A stretch of 64,000 nt of DNA. Source: Aquimarina rhabdastrellae. GTDB taxonomy: Bacteria; Bacteroidota; Bacteroidia; Flavobacteriales; Flavobacteriaceae. Under the pieces are notes generated by a model, which did not search any database, was not told the origin of the DNA, and worked only from the letters and a program-made list of their open reading frames with translations. The stretch spans positions 186,001-250,000 of the forward strand of contig CANDNT010000003.1 of the NCBI GenBank assembly GCA_947387485.1, in the 5' to 3' direction. Shown piece after piece: positions 9,238 through 17,926 of this stretch. Made by a program: the position numbers and the translations under genes. Numbering within the stretch: the stretch's first letter is position 1; every line of letters begins with the position of its first letter.

Positions 9238-10320
9238 TTATGCTTTTGCTATATTTTTCTGGTGATTTATTGACTCTTGGTGTATTGCTTTAAAGATTCT
9301 AAGGATAAATTCTTCACTTAATCCATTCTCTTCTCCTTCTAGAATCATTCTTCCTAGAATTTCATTCCATCTTTTTGATTGTAAAATAGCTACATTTTGT
9401 TTTGCTTTTACTTTTCCAATCTCATCAGAAATACGCATACGTTTTGACAACACTTCTAGTAATTGATTATCTGCTACATCAATCTTTGCTCTCAATTCGC
9501 TTAACGCATTTTGATAAGCTTCATCTTCTCCTACTGTTTTTCTGATTCTTAAATCTTTCATAATCTGGACTAATGTAGCTGGTGTTATTTGTTGTTTTGC
9601 ATCACTCCAAGCATTATCTGGATCATAATGTGTTTCTACAATTAATCCATCAAAATTTAAATCTAAAGCAGTTTGTGATAAATCAAAAATCAAGTCTCTT
9701 CTTCCTGCAATATGAGATGGATCTAAAATCAATGGTAAATCTGGGAAACGATTTTGTAAATCGATCGGAATCTGCCATTCTGGTATATTTCTATATTTTG
9801 TTTTTTCATAAGTAGAGAATCCTCTGTGAATCACACCTAAGTTTTTCACATCTGCAGTATAAAAACGCTCAACAGCTCCTAACCACAATGATAAATCTGG
9901 ATTAATCGGATTTTTAATTAATACTGGATTATCAATTCCTTTACATGCATCTGCTATATCTTGTACTATAAATGGTGATACTGTACTTCTTGCTCCTATC
10001 CACAAAATATCTACATCATGCTTTAATGCTAATTCTACATGATGAGGGTTTGCTACTTCTGTAGCTATTTTCATCCCTGTTTCTTCTTTGGCACGTTGCA
10101 ACCACTTTAAACCTAGTGCTCCTACACCTTCAAAATTTCCTGGACGTGTTCTTGGTTTCCAAATTCCTGCACGTAATACTGTCGCATCACTATCTTTTAA
10201 TTGATGTGCAATTTTTAACACTTGATCTTCTGTCTCTGCACTACAGGGTCCACCGATCACTAGCGGATGCTCTAGGTTGTAAGCATCTAACCAATTGCGT
10301 AATTCTTTCTTATTCTCCAT
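9238..10320 (-). CDS. bifunctional DAHP synthase / chorismate mutase
   Basis: The 360-residue protein fuses two enzymes. Residues 1-260 are a type I-beta DAHP synthase, condensing phosphoenolpyruvate and erythrose-4-phosphate (GGPCSAET at 19-26, KPRTRPGNFEGVG, DPSHIAGRRD). Residues about 270-355 are an AroQ-type chorismate mutase (LRAKIDVADNQLLEVLSKR, KVKAKQNVAILQSKRW). The fusion places the pathway entry step and the Phe/Tyr branch step in one polypeptide, and in this family the mutase domain is known to pass feedback inhibition to the synthase domain. It is the last gene of the pheA operon. No symbol is given because naming of such fusions varies. Confidence 0.93.
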   Translation of the reverse strand: MENKKELRNWLDAYNLEHPLVIGGPCSAETEDQVLKIAHQLKDSDATVLRAGIWKPRTRPGNFEGVGALGLKWLQRAKEETGMKIATEVANPHHVELALKHDVDILWIGARSTVSPFIVQDIADACKGIDNPVLIKNPINPDLSLWLGAVERFYTADVKNLGVIHRGFSTYEKTKYRNIPEWQIPIDLQNRFPDLPLILDPSHIAGRRDLIFDLSQTALDLNFDGLIVETHYDPDNAWSDAKQQITPATLVQIMKDLRIRKTVGEDEAYQNALSELRAKIDVADNQLLEVLSKRMRISDEIGKVKAKQNVAILQSKRWNEILGRMILEGEENGLSEEFILRIFKAIHQESINHQKNIAKA

Positions 10321-10344
10321 TATTAGCTTTTTTATTGTTTGGTT

Positions 10345-11193
10345 TTATTTTATTCCTTTTAAAATTGTTTTTATATGATTGGTATTTTCCATTTCGTTAT
10401 GAATTTTAGAAAACTGATTAGTTTCCATCAATTCTTTAAACTGAGTTAGGTTTTTTATGTATTCGTCTAATGTCTTAATGACGTTATCTTTATTCTGTTC
10501 AAAAATAGGCGTCCACATTTCTGGAGAACTTTTTGCCAATCTAACTGTTGATGCAAATCCACTCCCAGCCATATCAAAAATATCGCGCTCATTTTTTTCT
10601 TTTTCGATCACTGTTTTCCCTAACATAAAAGAACTAATATGTGATAAGTGAGACACATAAGCTATATGCTTATCATGTGACAACGGATCCATATACCTAA
10701 TCCTCATTCCTAACCTAGAGAAAATTTCCATAGCTTTTTCCTGTAGTTTGAATGCTGTTTTTTCTACCTCACAAATAATATTAGTTTTTCCTCTATATAG
10801 ATTAGCTATTGCTGCTTGTGGTCCAGAAAATTCAGTTCCAGCAATAGGGTGTGCTGCTAAAAAATTTCTTCTCTTAGGGTGTTCTGCTACTATTTCGCAA
10901 ATTCTTTTCTTGGTAGAACCCGCATCGATAACCAAACAATCATCTGTAACCTTATCTAATACCTTTGGCAATAATGTCACAAGTGCATTTACTGGAATAG
11001 CAATAACTACCACATCTGCTTTATTTAATTCCTCAAATGTTGCTTTATGCTGGATGACTCCTAATTGTAATGCTTCTTCTTGATTAACCTCATTAGCATC
11101 TATTCCGTAAATTACAGATTCATTAAATGCTGCTTTAATATCTATAGCTAATGATCCTCCTATTAATCCTGTACCTATAACAAAAACTTTCAT
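10345..11193 (-). CDS. tyrA: prephenate dehydrogenase
   Basis: The enzyme oxidises and decarboxylates prephenate to 4-hydroxyphenylpyruvate with NAD(P)+, the tyrosine branch. The 282-residue protein starts with a Rossmann dinucleotide motif, GTGLIGGS (7-14). It carries the family signatures AHPIAGTEFSGPQAA, with the catalytic-type His, and HIAYVSHLSHISSF. Unlike many TyrA proteins it has no fused chorismate mutase, which here sits on the next gene, and no clear ACT domain. It lies 2 bases from the aminotransferase gene and 24 bases from the DAHP synthase/chorismate mutase gene. Confidence 0.93.
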   Translation of the reverse strand: MKVFVIGTGLIGGSLAIDIKAAFNESVIYGIDANEVNQEEALQLGVIQHKATFEELNKADVVVIAIPVNALVTLLPKVLDKVTDDCLVIDAGSTKKRICEIVAEHPKRRNFLAAHPIAGTEFSGPQAAIANLYRGKTNIICEVEKTAFKLQEKAMEIFSRLGMRIRYMDPLSHDKHIAYVSHLSHISSFMLGKTVIEKEKNERDIFDMAGSGFASTVRLAKSSPEMWTPIFEQNKDNVIKTLDEYIKNLTQFKELMETNQFSKIHNEMENTNHIKTILKGIK

Positions 11194-11195
11194 AT

Positions 11196-12353
11196 TTAAA
11201 CTGCTACTTGTAAACGATTAATTGCTTCTTTGATTTGTTGTTCTGGTATGCATAATGAAAAACGTATATATCCATTTCCTTTATCTCCAAAAATACTTCC
11301 TGGTGCTATAAAAATATCATGTTCATAGAGTAAGTGGTCTATATATTCTTCTGCATCTTTCCCTTCTGGTAATTTTGCCCATACAAACATTCCTGTAGCT
11401 TCTCTATCAAAAGAACATTTTAATACTGTAGCTAACTCCCATATTAACTTTCGTCTTTCTTCATAAATAGCATTCATACGTTTATACCAAACTTCCTCTA
11501 TTCGCAATGCTGCTATGGCTCCTTTCTGAATCCCCAGAAACATACCACTATCCATATTACTTTTTACTTTAAGCACAGCTCCTATTTTATCTGGACACCC
11601 CGTAACCATACCTACTCTCCATCCAGCCATATTAAAGGTCTTGCTTAATGAATTTAGTTCCAGAGCCACATCTCTTGCACCTTCTACTGCTAGTATGCTG
11701 ATTGGGTTTTCGTTTAAAACGAAACTATATGGATTATCATTTACTAATAAGATTTTATGTTCTTTGGCAAAAGCAACTAATCTTTTGAATAATGCTAAAT
11801 TACCCGAAGCTCCTGTAGGCATGTGCGGATAATTAACCCACATCATTTTTATATTTTCAAGATCCTCTTTTTCTAAAGCTTCAAAATCTGGTTCCCAGTT
11901 ACGTTGTTCATCTAAATCATAATATATAGGCTCTGCTCTTAGTAGTTTTGATACCGAAGTATAGGTTGGATATCCAGGATTAGGAATCAAAACTTTATCT
12001 CCTTCATTAAGGTATGCCATTGAGATATGCATAATCCCTTCTTTTGATCCTAATAAAGGCAAAACTTCTTTTTCTACATCTAGAGAAACTCCATATTTTT
12101 GATCATAAAAATCAACAATAGCTTGTCTAAACTCAGGTATTCCTTGATAACTTTGATATTTATGTGCTCCTTCTTCAAAAAGTGCACTCTTAATTTCCTC
12201 TAACACTTTTTGTGGTGGGTCCAAATCTGGACTACCTATAGCCATATTAAGAATCGGTTTTCCTGAAGCTATAAGAGATCTAACCTCTCTAAGCTTAGTA
12301 GAAAAATAGTATTCTTTCACAGTTTCAAGCCGCTTTGCTGTTTGTATGCTCAT
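11196..12353 (-). CDS. class I/II pyridoxal-phosphate aminotransferase (aromatic operon)
   Basis: A 385-residue fold-type I aminotransferase. The Schiff-base lysine is K238 in NSLSKTFNMAGWRVG; ligand-binding stretches NPGYPTY and NDNPYS are present. Placed between pheA and tyrA, it most likely transaminates phenylpyruvate and 4-hydroxyphenylpyruvate (or prephenate) with glutamate, the last step to Phe and Tyr. By sequence it resembles the aspartate and LL-diaminopimelate aminotransferase group, so the specificity rests on context. The start overlaps the pheA stop by 4 bases (12350-12353). Confidence 0.9.
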   Translation of the reverse strand: MSIQTAKRLETVKEYYFSTKLREVRSLIASGKPILNMAIGSPDLDPPQKVLEEIKSALFEEGAHKYQSYQGIPEFRQAIVDFYDQKYGVSLDVEKEVLPLLGSKEGIMHISMAYLNEGDKVLIPNPGYPTYTSVSKLLRAEPIYYDLDEQRNWEPDFEALEKEDLENIKMMWVNYPHMPTGASGNLALFKRLVAFAKEHKILLVNDNPYSFVLNENPISILAVEGARDVALELNSLSKTFNMAGWRVGMVTGCPDKIGAVLKVKSNMDSGMFLGIQKGAIAALRIEEVWYKRMNAIYEERRKLIWELATVLKCSFDREATGMFVWAKLPEGKDAEEYIDHLLYEHDIFIAPGSIFGDKGNGYIRFSLCIPEQQIKEAINRLQVAV

Positions 12354-13180
12354 GACTTTTGATTTTTATATTCTCCTAAAACTTTCAGTTCTAGTGCCAT
12401 TATTTTTAATACCGATAATGCTTTTTGATAATCTTCGTATGCTTCAAAGGTTACGTCAACAAAAAATGAATATCTCCATGGATCGTTCACCACAGGCATT
12501 GACTGAATTTTTGTTAAATTAAGTTTACAATCACTCATCACATTAAGTACTGTAGCAAGACTTCCTCTTTTATGATCTGTTATAAATTTTAATGAAGCTT
12601 TATTGATTTCATTTTCTTGATATATTTCTGATTCTTTCTTATTCAGAATAAAAAAACGAGTACTATTGGTTTGATTCGTTTGAATATTTGCTGCCAAGAT
12701 TTCTAAATCATAAATAGTTGCTGCTGTAGCTCCTGCAATTGCTGCTACTTTTTTAATTTCACGATCTTTAATACGTTTAGCTACAGCTGCTGTATCTGCA
12801 TCTTCTACCAGTTTTATGTGTGGATGCTTTTTAAAAAACTCTTTACATTGCAATAGTGCCATAGGATGAGAATACACCTCTTCAATCTCATGTATTGCTT
12901 GTCCTCCCAAAGCCATTAGACAATGATGTATAGGTTGGTAATACTCTCCTTGGATATTCAAATCATGTTCATCTATATAAGCATAATTAGGTAAAATTGA
13001 CCCTGCTATAGAATTCTCTATAGCCATCACTGCATCTGTACTTTCTTCTAGCTCTAAACTAGCTACCAATTCTCTAAATGACATACACTCATCTACCTGT
13101 ACATCAGTACCAAAATAAGATTGTGCCACTCCGTGATGGTATGATCCTTTAATTCCTTGTATAGCTACTTTTTGCTCCAT
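12350..13180 (-). CDS. pheA: prephenate dehydratase
   Basis: PheA converts prephenate to phenylpyruvate. The 276-residue monofunctional enzyme shows the N-terminal VAIQGIKGSYHHGVAQSYF, the catalytic-region TRF motif in NSTRFFIL near 170, and a C-terminal ACT domain (about 190-270, RGSLATVLNVMSDCKLNLTK). The ESRP phenylalanine-binding signature of other PheA ACT domains is replaced by QSMPV, so feedback by Phe may differ. It is the first gene of the operon pheA-aminotransferase-tyrA-DAHP synthase/chorismate mutase. It is preceded by an unusual leader with a Phe/Tyr-rich peptide and a terminator 26 bases upstream of the ATG. Confidence 0.95.
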   Translation of the reverse strand: MEQKVAIQGIKGSYHHGVAQSYFGTDVQVDECMSFRELVASLELEESTDAVMAIENSIAGSILPNYAYIDEHDLNIQGEYYQPIHHCLMALGGQAIHEIEEVYSHPMALLQCKEFFKKHPHIKLVEDADTAAVAKRIKDREIKKVAAIAGATAATIYDLEILAANIQTNQTNSTRFFILNKKESEIYQENEINKASLKFITDHKRGSLATVLNVMSDCKLNLTKIQSMPVVNDPWRYSFFVDVTFEAYEDYQKALSVLKIMALELKVLGEYKNQKS

Positions 13181-13210
13181 TTAGTGATAATTCTTCTTTT
13201 TTATTCAAAA

Positions 13211-13239
13211 AAAATCCCGATTCAATGAATCGGGATTTT
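13211..13239 (-). terminator. intrinsic terminator inside the pheA leader (attenuator)
   Basis: A 13-bp stem (13227-13239 with 13211-13223), loop of 3 bases, GC core ATCCCGAT/ATCGGGAT, then eight U residues (13214-13207) on the minus strand. It lies only 26 bases upstream of the pheA ATG but nearly 200 bases past the kbl stop. Other terminators in this window sit 1-50 bases after their gene, so it belongs to the pheA leader. It can also end kbl read-through. Confidence 0.88.
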
Positions 13240-13283
13240 TATATCTAGTCTTATACATTTTGTATTTACATAGCGATCCCGAT
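13229..13283 (-). promoter_or_regulatory. antiterminator pairing of the pheA leader
   Basis: On the minus strand ATCGGGAT (13283-13276), which lies within the leader-peptide codons, is exactly complementary to ATCCCGAT (13236-13229), the 5' arm of the terminator. A G-U pair extends it to 9 bp. The same upstream segment can instead pair with CCGAT at 13320-13316, supported by the U-rich and A-rich stretches 13304-13312 and 13284-13292. This gives the classical exclusive set 1:2, 2:3 and 3:4 of amino acid operon attenuators. Pairings were read by eye; no energies were computed. Confidence 0.75.
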
Positions 13284-13343
13284 CTTTTTTCTGTAATAGA
13301 AAAAGAAAAAATAAAATCGGTTCCAAGTATATACGTTATGCAT
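13266..13343 (-). CDS. Phe/Tyr-rich leader peptide of the pheA operon
   Basis: A 25-codon frame (ATG at 13343, TAA at 13266) that would be missed by usual length cut-offs. Residues 10-17 read FYFFFFYY; in all it has 5 Phe, 4 Tyr and 1 Trp, while the operon makes Phe and Tyr. It starts about 18 bases after the predicted transcription start and ends before the terminator. By analogy with the enteric pheL leader, a ribosome stalled at 13293-13316 for lack of charged tRNA-Phe or tRNA-Tyr would melt the 1:2 hairpin and let 2:3 form, so transcription continues. A ribosome reaching the stop would cover segment 2 and favour termination. The AT-rich DNA raises the chance level of TTT and TAT codons, but not the whole arrangement. 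Confidence 0.83.
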   Translation of the reverse strand: MHNVYTWNRFYFFFFYYRKKIGIAM

Positions 13344-13367
13344 TGTTTTTTGTTCTTGTTTGCGTGG

Positions 13368-13399
13368 CTAAAGTAGCTACATTATTTTAATATCAAAAA
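13368..13399 (-). promoter_or_regulatory. promoter of the pheA operon leader
   Basis: On the minus strand TTTTTG (13399-13394), 18 bases, then TACTTTAG (13375-13368) match the TTG-N19-TAnnTTTG consensus with one base off in the -7 element. Transcription should start near 13361, 18 bases before the leader-peptide ATG and about 180 bases before pheA. Confidence 0.65.
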
Positions 13400-13433
13400 C
13401 TTTTTATGATTTTTTTGGCTAACAAACGTTTGT

Positions 13434-14624
13434 TTAGTCAATCACTTTCAACGCTTTACCAACTTTCGTAAATGCCGCCACAGCTTTTTCTAAATGTTCG
13501 CGATCATGTCCTGCTGATAATTGTACACGAATTCTCGCTTTACCTTTTGGTACTACAGGATAGAAAAATCCTATCACATATATTCCTTCTTCTAGAAGTT
13601 TTGCAGCAAATTCTTGAGCTAGTGGTGCATCATATAACATTACTGGAACAATTGGGTGATCTCCTGGTACTATATCAAAACCAGCAGCTGTCATCTCTTC
13701 ACGGAAATACTTCGTATTTTCTTCTAATTTATCTCTTAATGCCGTAGAAGAGCTTAACAGATTTAATACTTTGATAGAAGCTCCTACAATTGAAGGTGCT
13801 ACTGTATTTGAAAATAAATAAGGTCTAGAACGCTGTCTTAGCATATCTACTATTTCTTTTCTTGCAGCTGTAAATCCTCCAGAGGCTCCTCCTAATGCTT
13901 TACCATAAGTTCCTGTAATGATATCTATACGCCCCATTACATCGCGATATTCATGAGTTCCTCTACCTGTTTTTCCTAAAAATCCTGTAGAATGACATTC
14001 ATCTACCATAACCATAGCTCCATACTTATCTGCAAGATCACAGATTTTGTCTAACTGAGCTATTGTTCCATCCATAGAAAATGAACCATCTGTTACAATC
14101 ATAATCCTACGAGAACCTTGAGCTTCTTTTAATTTTTCCTCAAGCGCTTCCATATCATTATGGTCATATCTAAAACGTTTTGCTTTACATAAACGTATCC
14201 CATCAATAATCGATGCATGATTTAAAGCATCAGAAATAATAGCATCCTCTGCACCTAATAATGGTTCAAATACTCCTCCGTTTGCATCAAAAGCTGCTGC
14301 ATATAGAATACAATCTTCCATTCCTAAAAACTCAGCTGTCTTTCTTTCTAATTCTTTATGAATATCCTGAGTTCCGCAAATGAATCGCACAGATGACATT
14401 CCGTATCCATGAGAATCAATAGCATCTTTACCTGCTTGAATTACTTCTGGGTGAGATGATAATCCTAAGTAGTTATTTGCACAAAAGTTTAATACATCTG
14501 TTGTAGCTGTTGTATTGATTTGTGCTCCTTGTGGAGTAGTAATAATACGCTCAGATTTATACAATCCAGCTTCTTTTATTTCATTCAACTCCTTTTGTAT
14601 ATCCTCTTTTATATTTAAAAACAT
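13434..14624 (-). CDS. kbl: glycine C-acetyltransferase (2-amino-3-ketobutyrate CoA ligase)
   Basis: The enzyme cleaves 2-amino-3-oxobutyrate with CoA into glycine and acetyl-CoA. The 396-residue protein belongs to the alpha-oxoamine synthase family of pyridoxal-phosphate enzymes: K242 in GTYGKALGG is the Schiff-base lysine, and [10 protein letters not shown] carries the cofactor-binding Asp-His. It lies 17 bases after the threonine dehydrogenase gene, so the pair forms the two-step threonine-to-glycine route. The stop codon overlaps a 14-bp palindrome (13421-13434) that has no T run. Confidence 0.95.
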   Translation of the reverse strand: MFLNIKEDIQKELNEIKEAGLYKSERIITTPQGAQINTTATTDVLNFCANNYLGLSSHPEVIQAGKDAIDSHGYGMSSVRFICGTQDIHKELERKTAEFLGMEDCILYAAAFDANGGVFEPLLGAEDAIISDALNHASIIDGIRLCKAKRFRYDHNDMEALEEKLKEAQGSRRIMIVTDGSFSMDGTIAQLDKICDLADKYGAMVMVDECHSTGFLGKTGRGTHEYRDVMGRIDIITGTYGKALGGASGGFTAARKEIVDMLRQRSRPYLFSNTVAPSIVGASIKVLNLLSSSTALRDKLEENTKYFREEMTAAGFDIVPGDHPIVPVMLYDAPLAQEFAAKLLEEGIYVIGFFYPVVPKGKARIRVQLSAGHDREHLEKAVAAFTKVGKALKVID

Positions 14625-14641
14625 AATTTTATGCTGTTTAT

Positions 14642-15592
14642 TTATTGTACGTTATATTGCTCTTTTAATTTTTCGATCATTGTTGCTGTCATCGCATCTA
14701 AATCATACTCTGGCTTCCAATTCCAATCTTGTCTTGCTGCACTATCATCAATAGTTCTTGGCCATTTTGCTGCTATATCTTGTCTAAAATCAGGCTCATA
14801 TTTCACCTTAAAATCAGGGTATATTTTACGTATAGAAGCTACAATTTCTGCTGGAGAAAAACTAGTTCCTGCCAGGTTATATGAAGTTCGCACCTTTATA
14901 GCTTCTTTTGGAGCATCCATTAATTCTAAAGTCGCTCTTATAGCATCTTCCATAAAGATCATAGGCAAGACCTCATCCTCATTTAAAAAACAACTGAACT
15001 CTTCTCCCAATACTGCTTTATGATAGATATCGACTGCATAATCTGTTGTTCCTCCACCTGGTAACGATTGATACCCTATTACACCTGGATAACGTACAGA
15101 TCTTACATCTAATCCATATCGCATATAATAATATTGCGCCCAATTCTCTCCAGCTGCTTTACTAATACCATAAACTGTTGCTGGATCTAGATAAGCTGTT
15201 TGCGAAGTTTCATCTTGAGGAGCATTATCTCCAAATACAGCAATAGAACTAGGGTAAAACACTTTTTCTACGCCACTTAAACGAGCCACTTCAAATACAT
15301 TGAAAAGTGTTTTCATATTAATTTCCCAAGTACGCAAAGGATTCTTTTCTCCATTAGCAGATAGAATTGCCGCAAGGTGGTATATCTGGGTAATATTATA
15401 TTGATCAACTGTTTTTTGTATAACTTCTATATCAGTTGCATCTATGATTTCAAACTGTCCTTCAAAATCATCTTTTTTAAATAAATCTGAAGCAATTACA
15501 TTATCTGCCCCAAATTTTTCTTTTAAAGCCACGGTTAAAACTGAACCTAATTGTCCATTGGCTCCAATAATCAAAATTCTGGTGTCACTCAT
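14642..15592 (-). CDS. tdh: L-threonine 3-dehydrogenase, short-chain dehydrogenase (epimerase-like) type
   Basis: A 316-residue extended short-chain dehydrogenase with GANGQLG (10-16, NAD binding) and the YxxxK pair Y141/K145 in YGISKAAGE. By itself it could be annotated as an NAD-dependent epimerase. Its position directly upstream of kbl and its resemblance to the epimerase-like threonine dehydrogenases known from Flavobacterium relatives support oxidation of threonine to 2-amino-3-oxobutyrate. This is not the zinc-dependent Tdh of E. coli. It is divergent from an Lrp-type regulator, which is a likely controller. Confidence 0.88.
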   Translation of the reverse strand: MSDTRILIIGANGQLGSVLTVALKEKFGADNVIASDLFKKDDFEGQFEIIDATDIEVIQKTVDQYNITQIYHLAAILSANGEKNPLRTWEINMKTLFNVFEVARLSGVEKVFYPSSIAVFGDNAPQDETSQTAYLDPATVYGISKAAGENWAQYYYMRYGLDVRSVRYPGVIGYQSLPGGGTTDYAVDIYHKAVLGEEFSCFLNEDEVLPMIFMEDAIRATLELMDAPKEAIKVRTSYNLAGTSFSPAEIVASIRKIYPDFKVKYEPDFRQDIAAKWPRTIDDSAARQDWNWKPEYDLDAMTATMIEKLKEQYNVQ

Positions 15593-15753
15593 TTTTTAAA
15601 GTGTTATTTCCTGACTAAAATACGAAACAACCTTATTTATATAAAATTCTCAAAGCAATTCAACAATTATTATTGCTATCAATTAAAATTACAATAATTA
15701 TTACTTTTACAACTTTCAATCCTAACTTTTAGAAGTAATATTTGTTTAACATT

Positions 15754-16215
15754 ATGGAACAACTTGATCAAATTGATAAAACCATTCTTAGAATTCTACA
15801 AACAGATGCTAAGAAAACTACCAAAGAAATTGCAAAACTTCTTAACTTAACTCCTTCTCCTATTTATGAACGTGTTAGAAGACTTGAAAAGCAAGGATAT
15901 ATCAAAAAATATGTAGCCATATTGGACAAAAAATTAATTGACCGTTCTATTACTACTATTTGTCAAGTATCTATGCGTTATCACAATGAAGCTTTTATAG
16001 AAAAATTTGAAGAACAAGTTCAAAACCTAGATGAAGTTCAAGAATGTTATCATATGGCAGGACAAGTCGATTTTTTATTAAAAATTCACACCAAAAGCCT
16101 CGAAGAATATCATGATTTTGTGAAGTATAAACTATCCAAAATTGAAAATATAGGAGTCTTGAATAGTACCTTTGTATTGAAAGATATTAAGCAAACATCA
16201 GAGTTTTATATATAA
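15754..16215 (+). CDS. Lrp/AsnC family transcriptional regulator
   Basis: A protein of 153 residues with an N-terminal winged helix-turn-helix (LDQIDKTILRILQTDAKKTT, then KEIAKLLNLTPSPIYERVRR) and a C-terminal RAM ligand-binding domain. The ATG at 15754 was chosen over the in-frame TTG at 15742, because MEQLDQIDK is the usual start for this family. It is transcribed away from tdh-kbl across a 161-base AT-rich gap. In E. coli, Lrp controls tdh-kbl, so regulation of threonine degradation is a reasonable inference here. No clear symmetrical operator was identified. Confidence 0.93.
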   Translation: MEQLDQIDKTILRILQTDAKKTTKEIAKLLNLTPSPIYERVRRLEKQGYIKKYVAILDKKLIDRSITTICQVSMRYHNEAFIEKFEEQVQNLDEVQECYHMAGQVDFLLKIHTKSLEEYHDFVKYKLSKIENIGVLNSTFVLKDIKQTSEFYI

Positions 16216-16264
16216 TAAAATACTTCTTTTGTAGCATTTCTTTACTGCTACTATAAGATTTGTG

Positions 16265-16272
16265 TATTTTTG
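16265..16272 (+). promoter_or_regulatory. possible -7 element of gldA
   Basis: TATTTTTG fits TAnnTTTG and lies 31 bases before the gldA ATG. No good TTG partner was found 19 bases upstream, so this is a weak call. Confidence 0.4.
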
Positions 16273-16303
16273 AGCGTTACAAATCAGTATTTAATTTTTT
16301 ATC

Positions 16304-17200
16304 ATGTCAATTTCGGTTAATCAAATCACTAAATCTTATCAACAACAAAAAGCATTAGATGCTATTTCTTTTGATATAAAAGAAGGTGAAATCGTAGGTT
16401 TTTTAGGTCCAAATGGAGCAGGAAAATCAACAATGATGAAAATACTTACCACTTACCTTCCAGCCACAGAAGGTGTAGCAAAAGTTAACAATCTTGATGT
16501 AACTACGCATCAAAAAGAAGTACAACAACATATAGGGTATTTACCAGAGCATAATCCTTTATATCTTGAAATGTATGTACGAGAATACCTTTCTTTTAAT
16601 TCCAAAATATACAAAGTAACAACTACTCGTATTGAAGAAGTTATTGAATTAACAGGATTATCTCCAGAGGCTAATAAAAAAATCGGACAACTCTCTAAAG
16701 GTTTTCGTCAACGTATAGGATTAGCTTGTGCGTTATTACATGATCCTAAAGTATTAATACTTGATGAACCTACAACTGGATTAGATCCTAACCAGCTTGT
16801 TGAAATTAGAGAACTCATTAAATCTGTAGGTAAAGAAAAAACAGTTTTTCTCTCTACACATATCATGCAGGAAGTTGAAGCAATGTGTGATCGTGTTATT
16901 ATTATCAATAAAGGAAAAATTGTTGCCGATCAAAAATTAACCGAATTACGAGGTGAGCAAAAACAAGTTATCGAAGTAGAATTTGATTATCGTATAGAAG
17001 AAGCTTTCTTCAAAAAAATACCAAATCTAAAAGAAGTGAAAAATTTAGTTGGTTTTGTGTATCAACTTACATTTGATACTACAAACGATATGCGTCCTGC
17101 TATCTTTGATTTTGCCAATGAAAATGATTTAAAACTACTTCAACTTAAACGTCAAAATAAAAATTTAGAAAGTTTATTTAGAGAGTTAACTTCTTCATAA
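16304..17200 (+). CDS. gldA: gliding motility-associated ABC transporter ATP-binding subunit GldA
   Basis: A 298-residue cytoplasmic ATPase with Walker A GPNGAGKST (35-43), signature LSKGFRQR near 128, Walker B VLILDEP near 148, and the H-loop in STHIMQEVEAMCD. Length and sequence match GldA, which with the membrane proteins GldF and GldG forms an ABC transporter needed for gliding in Flavobacterium johnsoniae. gldF and gldG are not adjacent here, which is normal. Without them the symbol rests on overall resemblance of the whole protein, including a C-terminal region of about 70 residues after the ATPase core. Confidence 0.85.
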   Translation: MSISVNQITKSYQQQKALDAISFDIKEGEIVGFLGPNGAGKSTMMKILTTYLPATEGVAKVNNLDVTTHQKEVQQHIGYLPEHNPLYLEMYVREYLSFNSKIYKVTTTRIEEVIELTGLSPEANKKIGQLSKGFRQRIGLACALLHDPKVLILDEPTTGLDPNQLVEIRELIKSVGKEKTVFLSTHIMQEVEAMCDRVIIINKGKIVADQKLTELRGEQKQVIEVEFDYRIEEAFFKKIPNLKEVKNLVGFVYQLTFDTTNDMRPAIFDFANENDLKLLQLKRQNKNLESLFRELTSS

Positions 17201-17301
17201 TTCATTTATTTCTTTAATATAAAAAAGATTAAACCTGTAAGTAGGCTATCATTTTTCATACTATATTAGAATAGTGTTCTTAAATATCTAAACTAATTGT
17301 T

Positions 17302-17823
17302 ATGAAACGTTTTCTGTGCTATCTCTTTATATGTTTAAATTCTTATTGTGCTATTGCTCAACAAGTAATCAATTCGTCACTATCCAAAGCTGAATTCGAT
17401 ATTAGCAATATAGGGAGAAGAACTCACGGAACTATTACTGGTATGTATGGTGATGTTTTTATAGATACCTTACAGTTATCTCAAAGCTATATAAATGCAC
17501 ATCTTGACATCAAAAATCTTTCTACTCAAAATGAAAAAAGAGATACGCATTTAAAAAATGAAGATTTTTTTGATATAGAAAACTATCCTTCTATGCATTT
17601 TAAATCTTCTCAAATAAGTATAGAAAACAAACGATTATTTGCGATTGGCACATTAACAATTAAATCCATTTCAAAAACCATCAAAGTACCTCTCCTATTC
17701 AAAAACAATATCCTAACTGGGCAATTTGAAATCAACCGTAAGGATTATCATGTACACAATAGTAGTTTTCTTACTAAAGGTATTGGTAAAAAAGTAAAAA
17801 TTAATTTTTATATAGTTCTATAA
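17302..17823 (+). CDS. YceI family secreted protein
   Basis: A 173-residue protein with a signal peptide (1-19, ending YCAIAQ) followed by a YceI-like lipocalin barrel. Family hallmarks are SKAEFDISNIGRRTHGTI near the N-terminus, the mid segment HLKNEDFFDIENYPSMHFKS and the final KVKINFYIVL strand. YceI proteins bind isoprenoid or amphiphilic ligands in the periplasm; the ligand here is unknown. It stands alone between gldA and a sugar aminotransferase gene. Confidence 0.85.
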   Translation: MKRFLCYLFICLNSYCAIAQQVINSSLSKAEFDISNIGRRTHGTITGMYGDVFIDTLQLSQSYINAHLDIKNLSTQNEKRDTHLKNEDFFDIENYPSMHFKSSQISIENKRLFAIGTLTIKSISKTIKVPLLFKNNILTGQFEINRKDYHVHNSSFLTKGIGKKVKINFYIVL

Positions 17824-17926
17824 TACCTCTATTATTAATTTCTGAAATTAACATTTATAATTCGCTTTTTTCCCCTTTTACATTTTGATATTTTGTACTT
17901 TCGTGGGGTTATAATTTTAAGCGAGT

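Noticed and set aside
13211..13239. Reading the hairpin only as the kbl terminator
   Set aside because: It lies nearly 200 bases past kbl and 26 bases before pheA, shares complementary segments with the upstream leader, and follows a promoter and leader frame; termination of kbl read-through is at most a second role.
15742..15753. TTG start for the Lrp-type regulator
   Set aside because: The ATG four codons later gives the standard family N-terminus, so the TTG was not used.
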